A program made the position numbers and the translations under genes. The notes below the pieces were generated by a model that was not told where the DNA came from, made no database searches, and worked only from the letters and a program-made list of their open reading frames with translations. A stretch of DNA of 64,000 nucleotides from Rhodopseudomonas julia (GTDB lineage Bacteria > Pseudomonadota > Alphaproteobacteria > Rhizobiales > Afifellaceae): NCBI RefSeq assembly GCF_030813515.1, contig NZ_JAUSUK010000002.1, positions 1,116,001 to 1,180,000 on the forward strand, read 5' to 3'. Shown here in pieces: positions 8,610 to 17,869 of the stretch. Numbering within the stretch: the stretch's first letter is position 1; each line of letters starts with the position of its first letter.

Positions 8610-9992
8610 GTGCTTTTGACCCCGTGTAGATACTCCCTGGGCGTTGTTCTCGCCGCTACGCTTCTGGCTTCTCCGGCTGGAGCAGAGAGCATCACCGAGG
8701 CTCTCGCCTCAGCCTATTGGAATAACCCGACGATCAACTCTCAGCGTGCCGAAACGCGCGCGGTCGACGAGAACGTGCCGATCGCCAAGGCCGGCAATCG
8801 CCCTCAGGTCTCCGCCTACGGCGAAATCGATGGCACTCATACCGGCGGCTATGCACGTTCTGGGCGCGTCGGGGCTGATTTCAGCCGCAACACCTCCGAC
8901 CTCGCAGTCGGCGTCCAGGTTCAGCAGAACCTGTTCAACGGGTTTCAAACCCGCAACTCCGTGAGCGGTGCGACAGCGAACGTTTATGCCAGTCGCTTCG
9001 CCCTGGAAAGCACGGTCCAGAGTGTCCTGCTCGATGCGGCCGAAGCCTATATGGATGTGCTGCGTGACGAGGCGTTGTTGCGTCTGCGGCGCCAAAATAT
9101 CGACTTTCTCGATGAGCAATTGCGGGCGTCGCAAGACCGCTTCGATGTGGGTGAGAATACCCGCACGGACGTGGCGCAGACGCGCGCCGAGTTGAGTCTC
9201 GCCCAATCCAATCTCAGCCTCGCTGAGGCCAATCTCGTCGCCAGCAAGGCGATCTACCGACAGGTCGTCGGCCACGAGGCCAAAAATCTTCAGCTGACGT
9301 TCCCGTTCCGGAATAAATTGCCGAGCTCGCTTCAGCAGGCGCTTTCGCTCAGTCTCGACCGGCATCCGTCCATCATCGCCGCGCAATATTCCATGGACGC
9401 TGCCGCCTATGATGCAAAGCGCATCGAGGGCGAGCTTCTGCCGACGGTCAGCGTGACCGGCAATCTGCAGAAAGAGATCGGAGTCGGACGGCCTGACAAT
9501 ACCGAGACGGCGCAAATTATGGGCCGTGTCTCGATCCCGATCTATCAGGGTGGCTCGGTCTCGGCCCGGGTGCGGCAGGCGAAGGAGCTCCTTGGCCAGC
9601 GACGCATCGAGGTGGATGTGGCGCGCGAACAGGTGCGCGCCGCGACCGTTGCGGCCTGGGGAACTCTGGAGGCGACGAACGCCTCGATTCTCGCCGCGAC
9701 GGCCCAGGTCGCCGCTTCGGATATCGCCCTGCAGGGCGTGATCGAGGAGCAGCGGGTCGGACAGCGCACCCAGCTCGATGTCTTGGATGCCCGCAGCACG
9801 CTTCTCGACGCCAATGTCAATCGCGTGGTCAGCCAGCGCGACCGCATCGTGGCCGCTTTCTCACTGCTCGCTGCCGTTGGCCGGCTCAATGCCGATGGGC
9901 TCAACCTGCCGGTCGAGCGCTATCACGCTGAAGCCCATTACGAGGCCGTGAAAGACAAGTGGTTCGGGCTGAGAACGCCTGACGGTCGCTGA
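8610..9992 (+). CDS. tolC: TolC family outer membrane channel protein
   Basis: This is an outer-membrane channel-tunnel protein for type I secretion or RND efflux. A GTG start gives a signal peptide, with LGVVLAATLLASPAGA at about residues 9-24, then the TolC start SITEALASAYWNNPTINSQRA. Two repeated OEP domains are visible: an alpha-helical part about residues 130-215 (DAAEAYMDVLRDEALLRLR) and its copy about 330-410 (VAAWGTLEATNASI, VGQRTQLDVLDA). Length 460 fits. It stands next to no pump gene; the RND pair at 59.7-64 kb also lacks an outer-membrane partner, so this may serve it (inference). Confidence 0.92.
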   Translation: MLLTPCRYSLGVVLAATLLASPAGAESITEALASAYWNNPTINSQRAETRAVDENVPIAKAGNRPQVSAYGEIDGTHTGGYARSGRVGADFSRNTSDLAVGVQVQQNLFNGFQTRNSVSGATANVYASRFALESTVQSVLLDAAEAYMDVLRDEALLRLRRQNIDFLDEQLRASQDRFDVGENTRTDVAQTRAELSLAQSNLSLAEANLVASKAIYRQVVGHEAKNLQLTFPFRNKLPSSLQQALSLSLDRHPSIIAAQYSMDAAAYDAKRIEGELLPTVSVTGNLQKEIGVGRPDNTETAQIMGRVSIPIYQGGSVSARVRQAKELLGQRRIEVDVAREQVRAATVAAWGTLEATNASILAATAQVAASDIALQGVIEEQRVGQRTQLDVLDARSTLLDANVNRVVSQRDRIVAAFSLLAAVGRLNADGLNLPVERYHAEAHYEAVKDKWFGLRTPDGR

Positions 9993-10321
9993 GGCGAGCG
10001 ACGCTGCTTTCCTAGTTGCTGCCGGCTCCCCAGGCGCGTAGGCCTGCCAGAGCCGGAGAAACGTTGCATTTTCTCTGTTTGGCGCGCTCCTGCGCTGCTT
10101 TATCGGTGCCGGTGTCGCCCGGCGCCCAGAGGCCTCCCTCTCTCTCCGCAGCCAGCCTAAAGAGATTCGTGCCGTCGGATGGTGCCGGCATCGGGCTCGC
10201 CCGTCCTGGGGATTATGCTCTTAAGCCCCTGGCGATGGGCTTTCTTTAACCTTCAAATGCGCATGTACAACCAAAGCGATTCGATGTGTGGAGGCTAAGG
10301 CCTCTGCCCAGGGAGCATTTT
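9993..10321. other. Intergenic region tolC-popZ, no protein gene seen
   Basis: These 329 bp hold no convincing coding sequence. An open frame at 10016-10249 has no family signature and no ribosome site. A short GC hairpin with a T-rich tail lies at 10223-10247, leaving about 230 bases of transcribed leader, 3' UTR or possible small RNA. The popZ ribosome site AGGGAG is at the right end. Confidence 0.6.
10223..10247 (+). terminator. Possible weak terminator
   Basis: AAGCCC (10223-10228) pairs with GGGCTT (10237-10242) around an 8-base loop and is followed by TCTTT. The stem is only 6 bp, so activity is uncertain. It would end a tolC transcript with a long 3' UTR or a separate small RNA. Confidence 0.4.
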
Positions 10322-11044
10322 ATGGCTAATCCGAGCGCGGCACAGGAACCGACCATGGAAGAGATCTTGGCGTCGATCCGCCAGATCATTTCCGAGGACG
10401 GCGACAAGTCGGAGGCGCGTGCTTCGAGGTCTCTGCGTGTTGCCATCGAGGATGACGAGGCGGAACCCGTTGCGAGTTCGCCTCAGCCTGTCTCCCCGCA
10501 ACCTGTTGAAGCACCTGCCGCCGCCGAGGCGGAAGCCGTCTCGGAAACGTCTGGCGCCGAGGAAGCGGCGGACGATGACGAGGATGATTTCCCGGATTTC
10601 TCCGCCCCATTCGAGACTGCCGTCAGTGTTGAACCTCAGTCGTCGCAGCCTGAGCCGGCGGAGGAGCCTGAGCCGGTTGAGGAGCCGAAGGCTGCCGAAC
10701 CGGCGATGACGGAAGCCGTGCAGCCTTCCTTTGGCCATCGCGCAGAGCCAGAGACATTCGAGACGGCAAGGCCGGCAGCGAAGGAGCCTAGCTCGATGAC
10801 GACTTATGATGCGCGTATGCGCGCCGATGATCGGCTCTTGTCTGAGGACGCGGACGAGGCGGTATCCGGTGCCTTCAGTTCGTTGGCGCATACCATTCTG
10901 TCGCAGAACGCGCGCACTTTGGAGGATCTCGTTTCCGAGATGCTGCGCCCGATGCTCAAAGAATGGCTCGATGACAATCTGCCCCCGCTTGTGGAGCGGC
11001 TCGTCAAAGAAGAGATCGAGCGCGTTTCCCGCGGACGTCGCTGA
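10322..11044 (+). CDS. popZ: Polar organizing protein PopZ (DUF2497 family)
   Basis: PopZ forms a polar scaffold that anchors the chromosome origin region through ParB and recruits cell-cycle regulators. The N-terminal client-binding helix is EPTMEEILASIRQIISED (about residues 10-27). It is followed by a long proline- and glutamate-rich acidic linker (about 40-150) and the C-terminal oligomerization domain LEDLVSEMLRPMLKEWLDDN (about 200-220). I chose ATG at 10322 because AGGGAG sits 7 bases upstream and the conserved helix follows. The 240 residues include a linker longer than in Caulobacter PopZ (177). It lies before valS, its usual place in this order. Confidence 0.93.
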   Translation: MANPSAAQEPTMEEILASIRQIISEDGDKSEARASRSLRVAIEDDEAEPVASSPQPVSPQPVEAPAAAEAEAVSETSGAEEAADDDEDDFPDFSAPFETAVSVEPQSSQPEPAEEPEPVEEPKAAEPAMTEAVQPSFGHRAEPETFETARPAAKEPSSMTTYDARMRADDRLLSEDADEAVSGAFSSLAHTILSQNARTLEDLVSEMLRPMLKEWLDDNLPPLVERLVKEEIERVSRGRR

Positions 11045-11119
11045 TCAAACCCGTCGCGGCCCTCAGTCGCGGCGACCCTTTTCTTCGCAGCCGTTACGGC
11101 TGCTGATCCAGACCGCTTG

Positions 11120-11148
11120 TTGACAGGCGGCGGGCGCACCAGTTTAAC
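11120..11148 (+). promoter_or_regulatory. Putative sigma70 promoter of valS
   Basis: A perfect -35 hexamer TTGACA (11120-11125) is followed after 17 bases by TTTAAC (11143-11148), which matches the -10 consensus at 4 of 6 positions. It lies 48 bp before the valS ATG. The prediction is from sequence only. Confidence 0.5.
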
Positions 11149-11195
11149 CGCGGCGGTTTCAGCGCCCGCTTCCGGGCCCATGGTGCGTTTCCCTC

Positions 11196-13901
11196 ATGTT
11201 AGAAAAGACCTTCGACGCTCAGAACGTCGAACCTCGTATTTCCCAGAAATGGCTTGATGCCGATGCCTTCCGTGCCGGTTCCGGTGCGGAACCCGGCGCA
11301 GACACGTTCGCAGTCGTCATCCCGCCGCCGAACGTGACCGGCTCCCTGCACATGGGGCACGCACTCAACAACACGCTGCAAGATGTGCTCGTGCGCTATA
11401 ACCGCATGCAGGGCAGGGACGTCCTGTGGCAGCCGGGCATGGACCATGCGGGCATCGCCACGCAGATGGTCGTCGAGCGGCAGATGATGCAGCGTCAGGA
11501 GCCTGGCCGACGCGATATCGGCCGGGAGGCCTTCGTGGAGAAGGTCTGGACCTGGAAGGCCGAGTCGGGCGGCATGATCCTCAATCAGCTGAAACGGCTC
11601 GGGGCCTCCTGTGATTGGTCGCGTGAGCGCTTCACCATGGATGAGGGGCTGTCGGCCGCGGTCATCAAGGTGTTTGTGCAGCTCTACAAGGAAGGGCTGA
11701 TCTACAAGGACAAGCGCCTCGTCAATTGGGATCCGAAGCTTCTGACGGCGATCTCCGACCTCGAAGTGCAACAGGTCGAGATGAAGGGGCATCTTTGGCA
11801 CTTCAAATACCCGATCGAGGGCGAGGAAGGCCGATCCATCACCGTCGCCACCACCCGGCCGGAAACCATGCTGGGCGATACGGGTGTGGCTGTGCATCCG
11901 GAAGACGAGCGCTACCGCGATCTCATCGGCAAGCACGTGATCCTGCCGCTCGTCGGGCGCAGGATCCCGATCGTGGCGGACGATTATGCCGATCCCGAAG
12001 CGGGCTCGGGCGCTGTGAAAATTACCCCGGCCCACGACTTCAACGATTTCGAGGTCGGGCGGCGGAATGACCTCGCTATGGTCAACGTCATGGATGTCGA
12101 GGCCAATCTCGTTCTCGATGGCAACGAAGACTTTCTGCGCGACGTGCCGCAGAGCGCCGAGCTCGCCGGGACTGTCGCGGCCCTCCACGGGCTCGATCGC
12201 TTCACGGCGCGCGACAAAGTCGTGGCGATGATGGATGTGCTGGGCCTTTTGGAGAAGGTCGAAGAGCACGTCCATGTCGTGCCGCACGGCGATCGCGGCG
12301 GTGTGCCGATCGAGCCGTTCCTGACGGACCAGTGGTACGTGGATGCCGCCACTTTGGCGAAGCCTGCCATCGCCTCCGTCCGTGAAGGCCGCACGACCTT
12401 CGTTCCGAAGAATTGGGAAAAGACCTATTTCGAGTGGATGGAGAACATCCAGCCCTGGTGCATTTCGCGCCAGCTTTGGTGGGGGCATCGGATTCCGGCC
12501 TGGTACGGGCCGGACGGCAAGGTCTTCGTGGAGGCTTCCGAGGAGGAAGCGGAGGCCGCCGCATCGCGTCATTACGGCAGCAAGGTGGAACTCACCCGCG
12601 ACGAGGATGTGCTCGATACCTGGTTTTCCTCTGCACTTTGGCCGTTTTCGACGCTCGGCTGGCCAGACGAGACGGCTGAGCTCGCCCGCTATTATCCGAC
12701 GAACGTGCTCGTGACCGGCTTCGACATCATCTTCTTCTGGGTCGCCCGGATGATGATGTTCGGACTGCATTTCATGAAGCAGGAGCCTTTCGCGGACGTC
12801 TACATCCACGCCCTCGTGCGCGATGAGCACGGTGCGAAGATGTCGAAGTCGAAAGGCAACGTCATCGATCCGCTCGAACTCATCGAGGAGTTTGGTGCTG
12901 ATGCGTTGCGTTTCACGCTGGCAGCCATGGCGGCGCAGGGACGTGACATCAAGCTTTCTCCGCAACGTGTTGCAGGATATCGCAATTTCGGCACCAAGCT
13001 GTGGAATGCCGCACGCTTCTGTCAGATGAAGGGCTGTCGGCTGGACGCGAATTTCGATCCGGCTGATGCGAAGCTGCCCGTCAATCGCTGGATCCTGACG
13101 GAAGCTGCCCGCACTGTCGCCGCGGTCACCGAAGGGATCACCGCCTACCGCTTCAACGAGGCGGCCGACGCGATTTATCACTTCGTCTGGGACACGTTCT
13201 GCGACTGGTATCTGGAGCTCATCAAGCCGGTTCTCGAGGGCGACGATGAAGAGGCCGCCGCCGAGACACGGGCGGTCGCCGGCCGTGCTCTCGTCGATAT
13301 CCTGAAGCTTCTGCATCCCTTCAGCCCATTCATCACCGAGGCGCTTTGGGATGAACTCGGTGGAGGGGAGGCCGGGCTTCTGGCTCTCGCGTCCTGGCCG
13401 GAAAGTGTCTTTGACGACAACGCTGCAGCTGACGACATCAACTGGTTGGTTCTGCTCGTGTCGTCAATCCGATCCGTCCGTGCGGAAATGAACGTGCCGG
13501 CGGGTGCGCGCACGCCACTCGTCGTCTGTGCGGCCTCGGAGCTGACGCAGGAGCGGCTTGCCCGTCATCAGGCGGCGATCGAACGCCTGGCGCGGGTGGA
13601 TGCCATCTCGACCGCGCCGGATGTGCCCAAGAACGCGGCGCAGTTTCTCGTCGGTGAGGCGACCTGTGCGTTGCCACTTGAAGGCGTGATCGATTTCGAT
13701 GCCGAACGCTCCCGCCTTGAGAAAGAGATCAGCAAGGTCGATGGTGAGATCGCACGCCTCGACAAGAAGCTCAGCAACGAGAAATTCGTCGCCCGGGCGC
13801 CTGAAGAAGTCGTGGCGGCAGAACGCGAGAAGCGGGCCGAATACGTGGCCGACCGAGAGCGTCTGGCGGCTGCGCTTGGACGGCTGAGCGACACGCACTG
13901 A
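11196..13901 (+). CDS. valS: Valine--tRNA ligase
   Basis: ValRS charges tRNA-Val and edits mischarged threonine. Class I signatures are present: the HIGH motif as HMGH (residues 52-55 in [13 protein letters not shown]) and KMSKSKGN (about 548-555). The editing domain lies between about 190 and 340 ([18 protein letters not shown]). The anticodon-binding domain is about 640-790, and a C-terminal coiled-coil tRNA-binding arm, rich in Lys and Glu, is about 835-901. Length 901 is normal for alphaproteobacteria. It is followed by a GC hairpin at 13914-13937. Confidence 0.98.
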   Translation: MLEKTFDAQNVEPRISQKWLDADAFRAGSGAEPGADTFAVVIPPPNVTGSLHMGHALNNTLQDVLVRYNRMQGRDVLWQPGMDHAGIATQMVVERQMMQRQEPGRRDIGREAFVEKVWTWKAESGGMILNQLKRLGASCDWSRERFTMDEGLSAAVIKVFVQLYKEGLIYKDKRLVNWDPKLLTAISDLEVQQVEMKGHLWHFKYPIEGEEGRSITVATTRPETMLGDTGVAVHPEDERYRDLIGKHVILPLVGRRIPIVADDYADPEAGSGAVKITPAHDFNDFEVGRRNDLAMVNVMDVEANLVLDGNEDFLRDVPQSAELAGTVAALHGLDRFTARDKVVAMMDVLGLLEKVEEHVHVVPHGDRGGVPIEPFLTDQWYVDAATLAKPAIASVREGRTTFVPKNWEKTYFEWMENIQPWCISRQLWWGHRIPAWYGPDGKVFVEASEEEAEAAASRHYGSKVELTRDEDVLDTWFSSALWPFSTLGWPDETAELARYYPTNVLVTGFDIIFFWVARMMMFGLHFMKQEPFADVYIHALVRDEHGAKMSKSKGNVIDPLELIEEFGADALRFTLAAMAAQGRDIKLSPQRVAGYRNFGTKLWNAARFCQMKGCRLDANFDPADAKLPVNRWILTEAARTVAAVTEGITAYRFNEAADAIYHFVWDTFCDWYLELIKPVLEGDDEEAAAETRAVAGRALVDILKLLHPFSPFITEALWDELGGGEAGLLALASWPESVFDDNAAADDINWLVLLVSSIRSVRAEMNVPAGARTPLVVCAASELTQERLARHQAAIERLARVDAISTAPDVPKNAAQFLVGEATCALPLEGVIDFDAERSRLEKEISKVDGEIARLDKKLSNEKFVARAPEEVVAAEREKRAEYVADRERLAAALGRLSDTH

Positions 13902-13913
13902 CCGGAGCATTTG

Positions 13914-13937
13914 ACGGGGCCGTTGCGGCGGCCCCGT
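13914..13937 (+). terminator. GC hairpin after valS
   Basis: ACGGGGCCG (13914-13922) pairs perfectly with CGGCCCCGT (13929-13937) around a 6-base loop, 13 bp after the valS stop. It has no T-run, so it may stabilise the 3' end rather than act as an intrinsic terminator. Confidence 0.5.
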
Positions 13938-14181
13938 TGCCAATCCCTCTCGACGCCCTTGGCCACCTGCCGAAGCGTTTCTCGTCCTGCTCTCGTTTCG
14001 TCACGCGATCCGGCGTCGAGGGCAGGGTGCCGCTGTGGCCATTGCGCAACAGCCGCTTAGCGCAAGAAGCTCAGCCCCTTAGACCCATTAACAAGCGCCA
14101 CGTTTCAGTCATAAACGAAGCGCAGGCGGAGCTTTATGACGAAGGCTCCACCTGGGGCATAAGTTCATGGGGCGTAGGGGC

Positions 14182-15906
14182 ATGGACGCGAAAAGTTTTG
14201 ATAAGTCACGTCTGCCAAGCCGCCATGTGACGGAAGGGCCGTCGCGTGCGCCGCATCGCTCTTATTACTATGCGATGGGTCTCGGGGCTGAGGAAATCCA
14301 TCAGCCCTTCGTGGGTGTGGCGACCTGCTGGAACGAGGCTGCGCCGTGCAACATTGCGCTGTCTCGGCAGGCGCAGGTCGTCAAGAAGGGTGTTGCGTCG
14401 GCCAAAGGTACGCCCCGGGAGTTTACCACCATTACCGTGACCGATGGGATTGCCATGGGTCACGCCGGCATGAAGGCTTCCCTCGCGTCGCGCGAGGTGA
14501 TTGCCGATTCCGTCGAGCTCACTATGCGGGGGCATTGCTACGATGCTCTTATCGGCCTTGCCGGCTGCGATAAATCTTTGCCGGGAATGATGATGGCGAT
14601 GGTGCGGCTCAACGTGCCGTCGATCTTCATCTATGGCGGCACGATCCTGCCCGGGAGCTTTCGCGGCAAGGAGGTGACCGTCCTCGACGTCTTCGAAGGC
14701 GTCGGAAAGCGGCTGAGTGGCGAGTTTTCCGATGAGGATCTTGCCGAGCTGGAATCGGTTGCCTGTCCTTCGGCCGGCGCCTGCGGGGCGCAGTTCACCG
14801 CCAACACCATGGCAACGGTTTCCGAAGCGATCGGGCTGGCGCTGCCTTATTCGGCGGGCGCTCCCGCGCCTTACGAATTCCGGGACCGTTTCTGCTATGC
14901 GGCCGGCGAGCAGATCATGGAGCTTATCGCTCACCAGATCCGTCCGCGCGATATCGTGACACGTAAGGCTCTGGAGAATGCCGCGACGGTGGTTGCGGCC
15001 TCCGGCGGATCCACCAATGCCGGACTGCATCTTCCGGCAATTGCGCATGAATGCGGCATTGATTTCGACCTCTTCGAGGTCGCAAAGATTTTCAAGCGCA
15101 CGCCTTATATCGCCGACCTCAAACCCGGCGGAAAGTATATCGCCAAGGATATGTTCGAGGCGGGCGGCATCCCGTTGTTGATGAAAACGCTCCTCGATAA
15201 CGGATTCTTGCACGGGGACTGTATGACAGTCACCGGCCGCACAATTGCCGAAAATCTGGAACATGTTCAGTGGAACGATGAGCAGGACGTGGTTCATCCC
15301 GCGAACAAACCGATCAGCCCGACAGGCGGCGTGGTCGGTCTTTCCGGAAATCTCGCCCCTGATGGCGCGATCGTGAAAGTCGCAGGCATGACCAATCTGC
15401 GCTTCAAAGGTCCGGCGCGCTGCTTCGATACGGAAGAGGAGTGTTTTGAGGCCGTGCGGAGCAGTCAGTACCGGGAGGGAGACGTTCTGGTGATCCGCTA
15501 CGAAGGCCCGAAAGGCGGGCCTGGGATGCGTGAAATGCTGTCTACCACCTCTGCCCTCTATGGGCAGGGCATGGGCAGCAAAGTGGCGTTGATCACTGAT
15601 GGACGCTTCTCCGGCGCGACACGCGGTTTCTGCATCGGCCATGTCGGGCCGGAAGCGGCCGTTGGCGGACCGATCGCTCTCCTTAAGGATGGCGACATTA
15701 TCGAGATCGATGCTGAGGCCGGTACGATATCGGTCGAGCTCGACGACACGGAATTGGATCGGCGACGCCAGAGGTGGACGCCGCGAGAGACGGATTATCG
15801 TTCCGGCGCTTTGTGGAAATACGCGCAGACCGTCGGAGCGGCGCGAAAAGGTGCCGTGACGCATCCGGGCGGCGCGGTGGAAACGGTGTGCTATGCGGAT
15901 CAGTAG
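14182..15906 (+). CDS. ilvD: Dihydroxy-acid dehydratase
   Basis: IlvD dehydrates 2,3-dihydroxy-3-methylbutanoate and -pentanoate in valine and isoleucine synthesis. It is an iron-sulfur enzyme. Candidate cluster cysteines are in CWNEAAPCN, GLAGCDKSLPG and ACPSAGACGAQFTANTM, and the C-terminal signature GRFSGATRGFCIGHVGPEA is intact. I chose ATG at 14182 (574 residues), which directly precedes DAKSFDKSRLPSRHVTEGPS. An in-frame ATG at 14167 is the alternative. Its 3' end overlaps the exoR-like gene by 14 bp. About 280 bp upstream hold no gene. Confidence 0.97.
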   Translation: MDAKSFDKSRLPSRHVTEGPSRAPHRSYYYAMGLGAEEIHQPFVGVATCWNEAAPCNIALSRQAQVVKKGVASAKGTPREFTTITVTDGIAMGHAGMKASLASREVIADSVELTMRGHCYDALIGLAGCDKSLPGMMMAMVRLNVPSIFIYGGTILPGSFRGKEVTVLDVFEGVGKRLSGEFSDEDLAELESVACPSAGACGAQFTANTMATVSEAIGLALPYSAGAPAPYEFRDRFCYAAGEQIMELIAHQIRPRDIVTRKALENAATVVAASGGSTNAGLHLPAIAHECGIDFDLFEVAKIFKRTPYIADLKPGGKYIAKDMFEAGGIPLLMKTLLDNGFLHGDCMTVTGRTIAENLEHVQWNDEQDVVHPANKPISPTGGVVGLSGNLAPDGAIVKVAGMTNLRFKGPARCFDTEEECFEAVRSSQYREGDVLVIRYEGPKGGPGMREMLSTTSALYGQGMGSKVALITDGRFSGATRGFCIGHVGPEAAVGGPIALLKDGDIIEIDAEAGTISVELDDTELDRRRQRWTPRETDYRSGALWKYAQTVGAARKGAVTHPGGAVETVCYADQ

Positions 15907-16666
15907 TGTTCTGCCTGCCGCGTGTCTGGCGGTGGCGATGGCGACGCCCGCTTTCGCCTTCGATCCAGATATGTCGGCTCGCGAGGCGTTTCGCGAGGGG
16001 TATCTCGCATACAAACAGGGCCATACTGCCGAGGCTCTGGAAGCTTTGTCCTATGCCGCGGACAAAGGACACACCGCCGCGTTGTGGAAGCTCGGGCGTA
16101 TCTATGCCACGGGCGACGGCGTCAGCGAGGATGACGCGCACGCCTTTCGGATCTTCGCCAAGATCGCCAACGATTATGCCGACGGCAACCCGCGCGGCTC
16201 GGATGCGCGCTTCGTATCCGATGCCTTCGTCGCGCTTGCAGGCTATTTTCGCGACGGGATTGTGGGAACGGTCGTCGCCGATGAGGGGAAGGCACGGCGC
16301 TTTTATTCCTATGCCGCCTCCTACTTCGCCGATCCGGAGGCACAATTCCAGCTTGGCATGATGTATTTGAACGGCCGCGGCGGCGAGAAGAACGACCGTC
16401 AGGCGGCGCGTTGGCTGAAGCTCGCGGCCGATAAGGGACATGCGCAGGCACAGGCTGAATTCGGGCGGCTCCTTTTCGACGGCATCGGCATCCGGCGCAA
16501 TGCAGTGAAGGGGCTGATGTGGCTCTCGATCGCGCGCAATTCCTACCGTGGCGATGATGCCATTCAATCGCTCCACGAGGAGGCCTTCGCGGCCGCAAGC
16601 GAGAACGACCGTCGCACGGCAATGGCTCTGGCGGAGGATTACCTCGCCAAGAGCAAGACGAAATAG
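15893..16666 (+). CDS. exoR: ExoR-like periplasmic Sel1-repeat regulator
   Basis: This 257-residue protein has a signal peptide (MRISSVLPAACLAVAMATPAFA) and Sel1/TPR-like repeats: AALWKLGRIYATGDGV, AQFQLGMMYLNGRGG and AQAEFGRLLFDGIG. Size, export signal, repeat spacing and the tail SLHEEAFAAASENDRRTAM match rhizobial ExoR, the periplasmic inhibitor of the ExoS/ChvI two-component system that controls exopolysaccharide and motility. No exoS or chvI gene is in the window, so the regulatory role is inferred by family. The start codon lies 14 bp inside ilvD, so the two are probably co-transcribed. Confidence 0.78.
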   Translation: MRISSVLPAACLAVAMATPAFAFDPDMSAREAFREGYLAYKQGHTAEALEALSYAADKGHTAALWKLGRIYATGDGVSEDDAHAFRIFAKIANDYADGNPRGSDARFVSDAFVALAGYFRDGIVGTVVADEGKARRFYSYAASYFADPEAQFQLGMMYLNGRGGEKNDRQAARWLKLAADKGHAQAQAEFGRLLFDGIGIRRNAVKGLMWLSIARNSYRGDDAIQSLHEEAFAAASENDRRTAMALAEDYLAKSKTK

Positions 16667-16759
16667 CTTTTCTTCGCTCCGCCGTCTCGAGCTCCGTTTC
16701 CTCAGATACGTTCATCGACCAACACTGCCGCTGTCCCGTCGACGGCTGTCTCGATAGCA

Positions 16760-16786
16760 CCTTTCTTTCTTTCTCTCTCTCTCTCT
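16760..16786 (+). repeat. 27-base pure pyrimidine tract (CTTT and CT repeats)
   Basis: The tract consists of about three CTTT units followed by about seven CT units without interruption, in the 205-bp gap before the copper operon. Such simple repeats can vary by slippage. On the RNA it would be a C/U-rich leader. No function is claimed. Confidence 0.9.
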
Positions 16787-16871
16787 GCTGACTGTCTCGT
16801 CCACGCCGGCAGCCGGGCCGGACTGAATTCCTTCCTCTGAGTTTCCTCTTTTTGGCATTGGCTTCCTGTCC

Positions 16872-17285
16872 GTGATCGGGCAAGACTTCGCCATGCGCTT
16901 TATGAGGCAAGTGCTTGGTGACAGATTCGTCGGTGGCCTGGTCGCCGCCGTCGTCGCCTATATGCTTCTTTTGCAAGGTGTTTCAGGTGCTTATGCCATC
17001 GGCTTCATGGCCGGAGGTAGCGCGACGGTCCTGTGCAATCCGCTCGGATCACCTGACCAGAAGGGACAAGACAAGAGCCACGAAAACGGGGTATGCCCCT
17101 GTTGTTCTGCGCTCTGTCATTCCTCGAGCCTTTTGCAGCCCGCGGTGCCGCAAGATGGCACGATCCTCCTTGCAGGCTTCGGGCCATTTCTTGCGGTCGG
17201 CCGCGACGTTAGGCGCAGTGCCTCGCATCCGTCCGAGCTGCGTCTTGCAGCCGAAGCCCGAGCGCCACCCGCTCTCTCCAACTGA
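16872..17285 (+). CDS. DUF2946-like small cysteine-rich membrane or exported protein
   Basis: This is a 137-residue protein with one N-terminal hydrophobic segment (GGLVAAVVAYMLLLQGVSGAYA, about residues 21-42) and a later motif HENGVCPCCSALCHSSSLL (about 69-87). That motif resembles the His-Cys motif of DUF2946 proteins found beside copper genes. It precedes a PCu(A)C chaperone and SCO1, which supports a copper role. The start is uncertain: GTG at 16872, ATG at 16893 and ATG at 16902 are all in frame, and none has a strong ribosome site. Function is not established. Confidence 0.7.
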   Translation: MIGQDFAMRFMRQVLGDRFVGGLVAAVVAYMLLLQGVSGAYAIGFMAGGSATVLCNPLGSPDQKGQDKSHENGVCPCCSALCHSSSLLQPAVPQDGTILLAGFGPFLAVGRDVRRSASHPSELRLAAEARAPPALSN

Positions 17286-17347
17286 CGCTTTTTTTCTTCC
17301 GTCCGACCTCTGTCGACGGTTCTCTTTATGCGCAGATGGAGAAATCG

Positions 17348-17869
17348 ATGCGCCTCGTTACAAAGCTTTTTGCGGCTGCACTCGTCATTGCCGCCACTCC
17401 CGCTTTCGCTCACGGATACAAGCTCGGCAACCTTGAGATCGGGCATCCCTGGACACGGGCGACGCCGCCTTCGGCCACCGCCGGTGGCGGGTTTCTGAAG
17501 ATCACGAATAACGGCGACGAGGACGATCGTCTCGTCTCCGCCTCATCGCCAATCGCCGCCCGGGTGGAACTTCACACCATGGATATGTCGGATGGCGTGA
17601 TGAAGATGCGCCCGCTTGAAGATGGCATCCCGGTGCCGGCCGGAGCGACGGTCGAACTCAAGCCCGGTAGCCTGCATGTCATGTTCATCGATCTGACCGC
17701 TCCCATCGAAGAAGGTGAGAGCGTGCCGGCCACGCTCAATTTCGAGAAGGCGGGTTCGGTCGACGTGGAAATGTCCGCAACGGCCGTCGGCGCTCCCGGC
17801 CCGGACGCCAATGGGATGAAGATGGACGGGCACAGTATGGAAATGCCGGAAAACGACAAAGCGCAGTGA
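17348..17869 (+). CDS. Periplasmic copper chaperone PCu(A)C
   Basis: PCu(A)C proteins deliver Cu(I) in the periplasm to the CuA or CuB site of haem-copper oxidases. A signal peptide (MRLVTKLFAAALVIAATPAFA) is followed by HPWTRATPPSATAGGGFL. The metal motif is visible: H and M in ELHTMDM, then MKMR, then HVM in PGSLHVMFIDL. A Met/His-rich tail (MKMDGHSMEM) adds possible copper ligands. ATG at 17348 is preceded by GGAGA at 6 bases. The stop overlaps the SCO1 start by one base (TGATG), so the two are coupled. Confidence 0.93.
   Translation: MRLVTKLFAAALVIAATPAFAHGYKLGNLEIGHPWTRATPPSATAGGGFLKITNNGDEDDRLVSASSPIAARVELHTMDMSDGVMKMRPLEDGIPVPAGATVELKPGSLHVMFIDLTAPIEEGESVPATLNFEKAGSVDVEMSATAVGAPGPDANGMKMDGHSMEMPENDKAQ

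Noticed and set aside
10016-10249. 77-residue open frame between tolC and popZ
   Set aside because: No ribosome site, no recognisable family, and the composition is that of noncoding GC-rich DNA.
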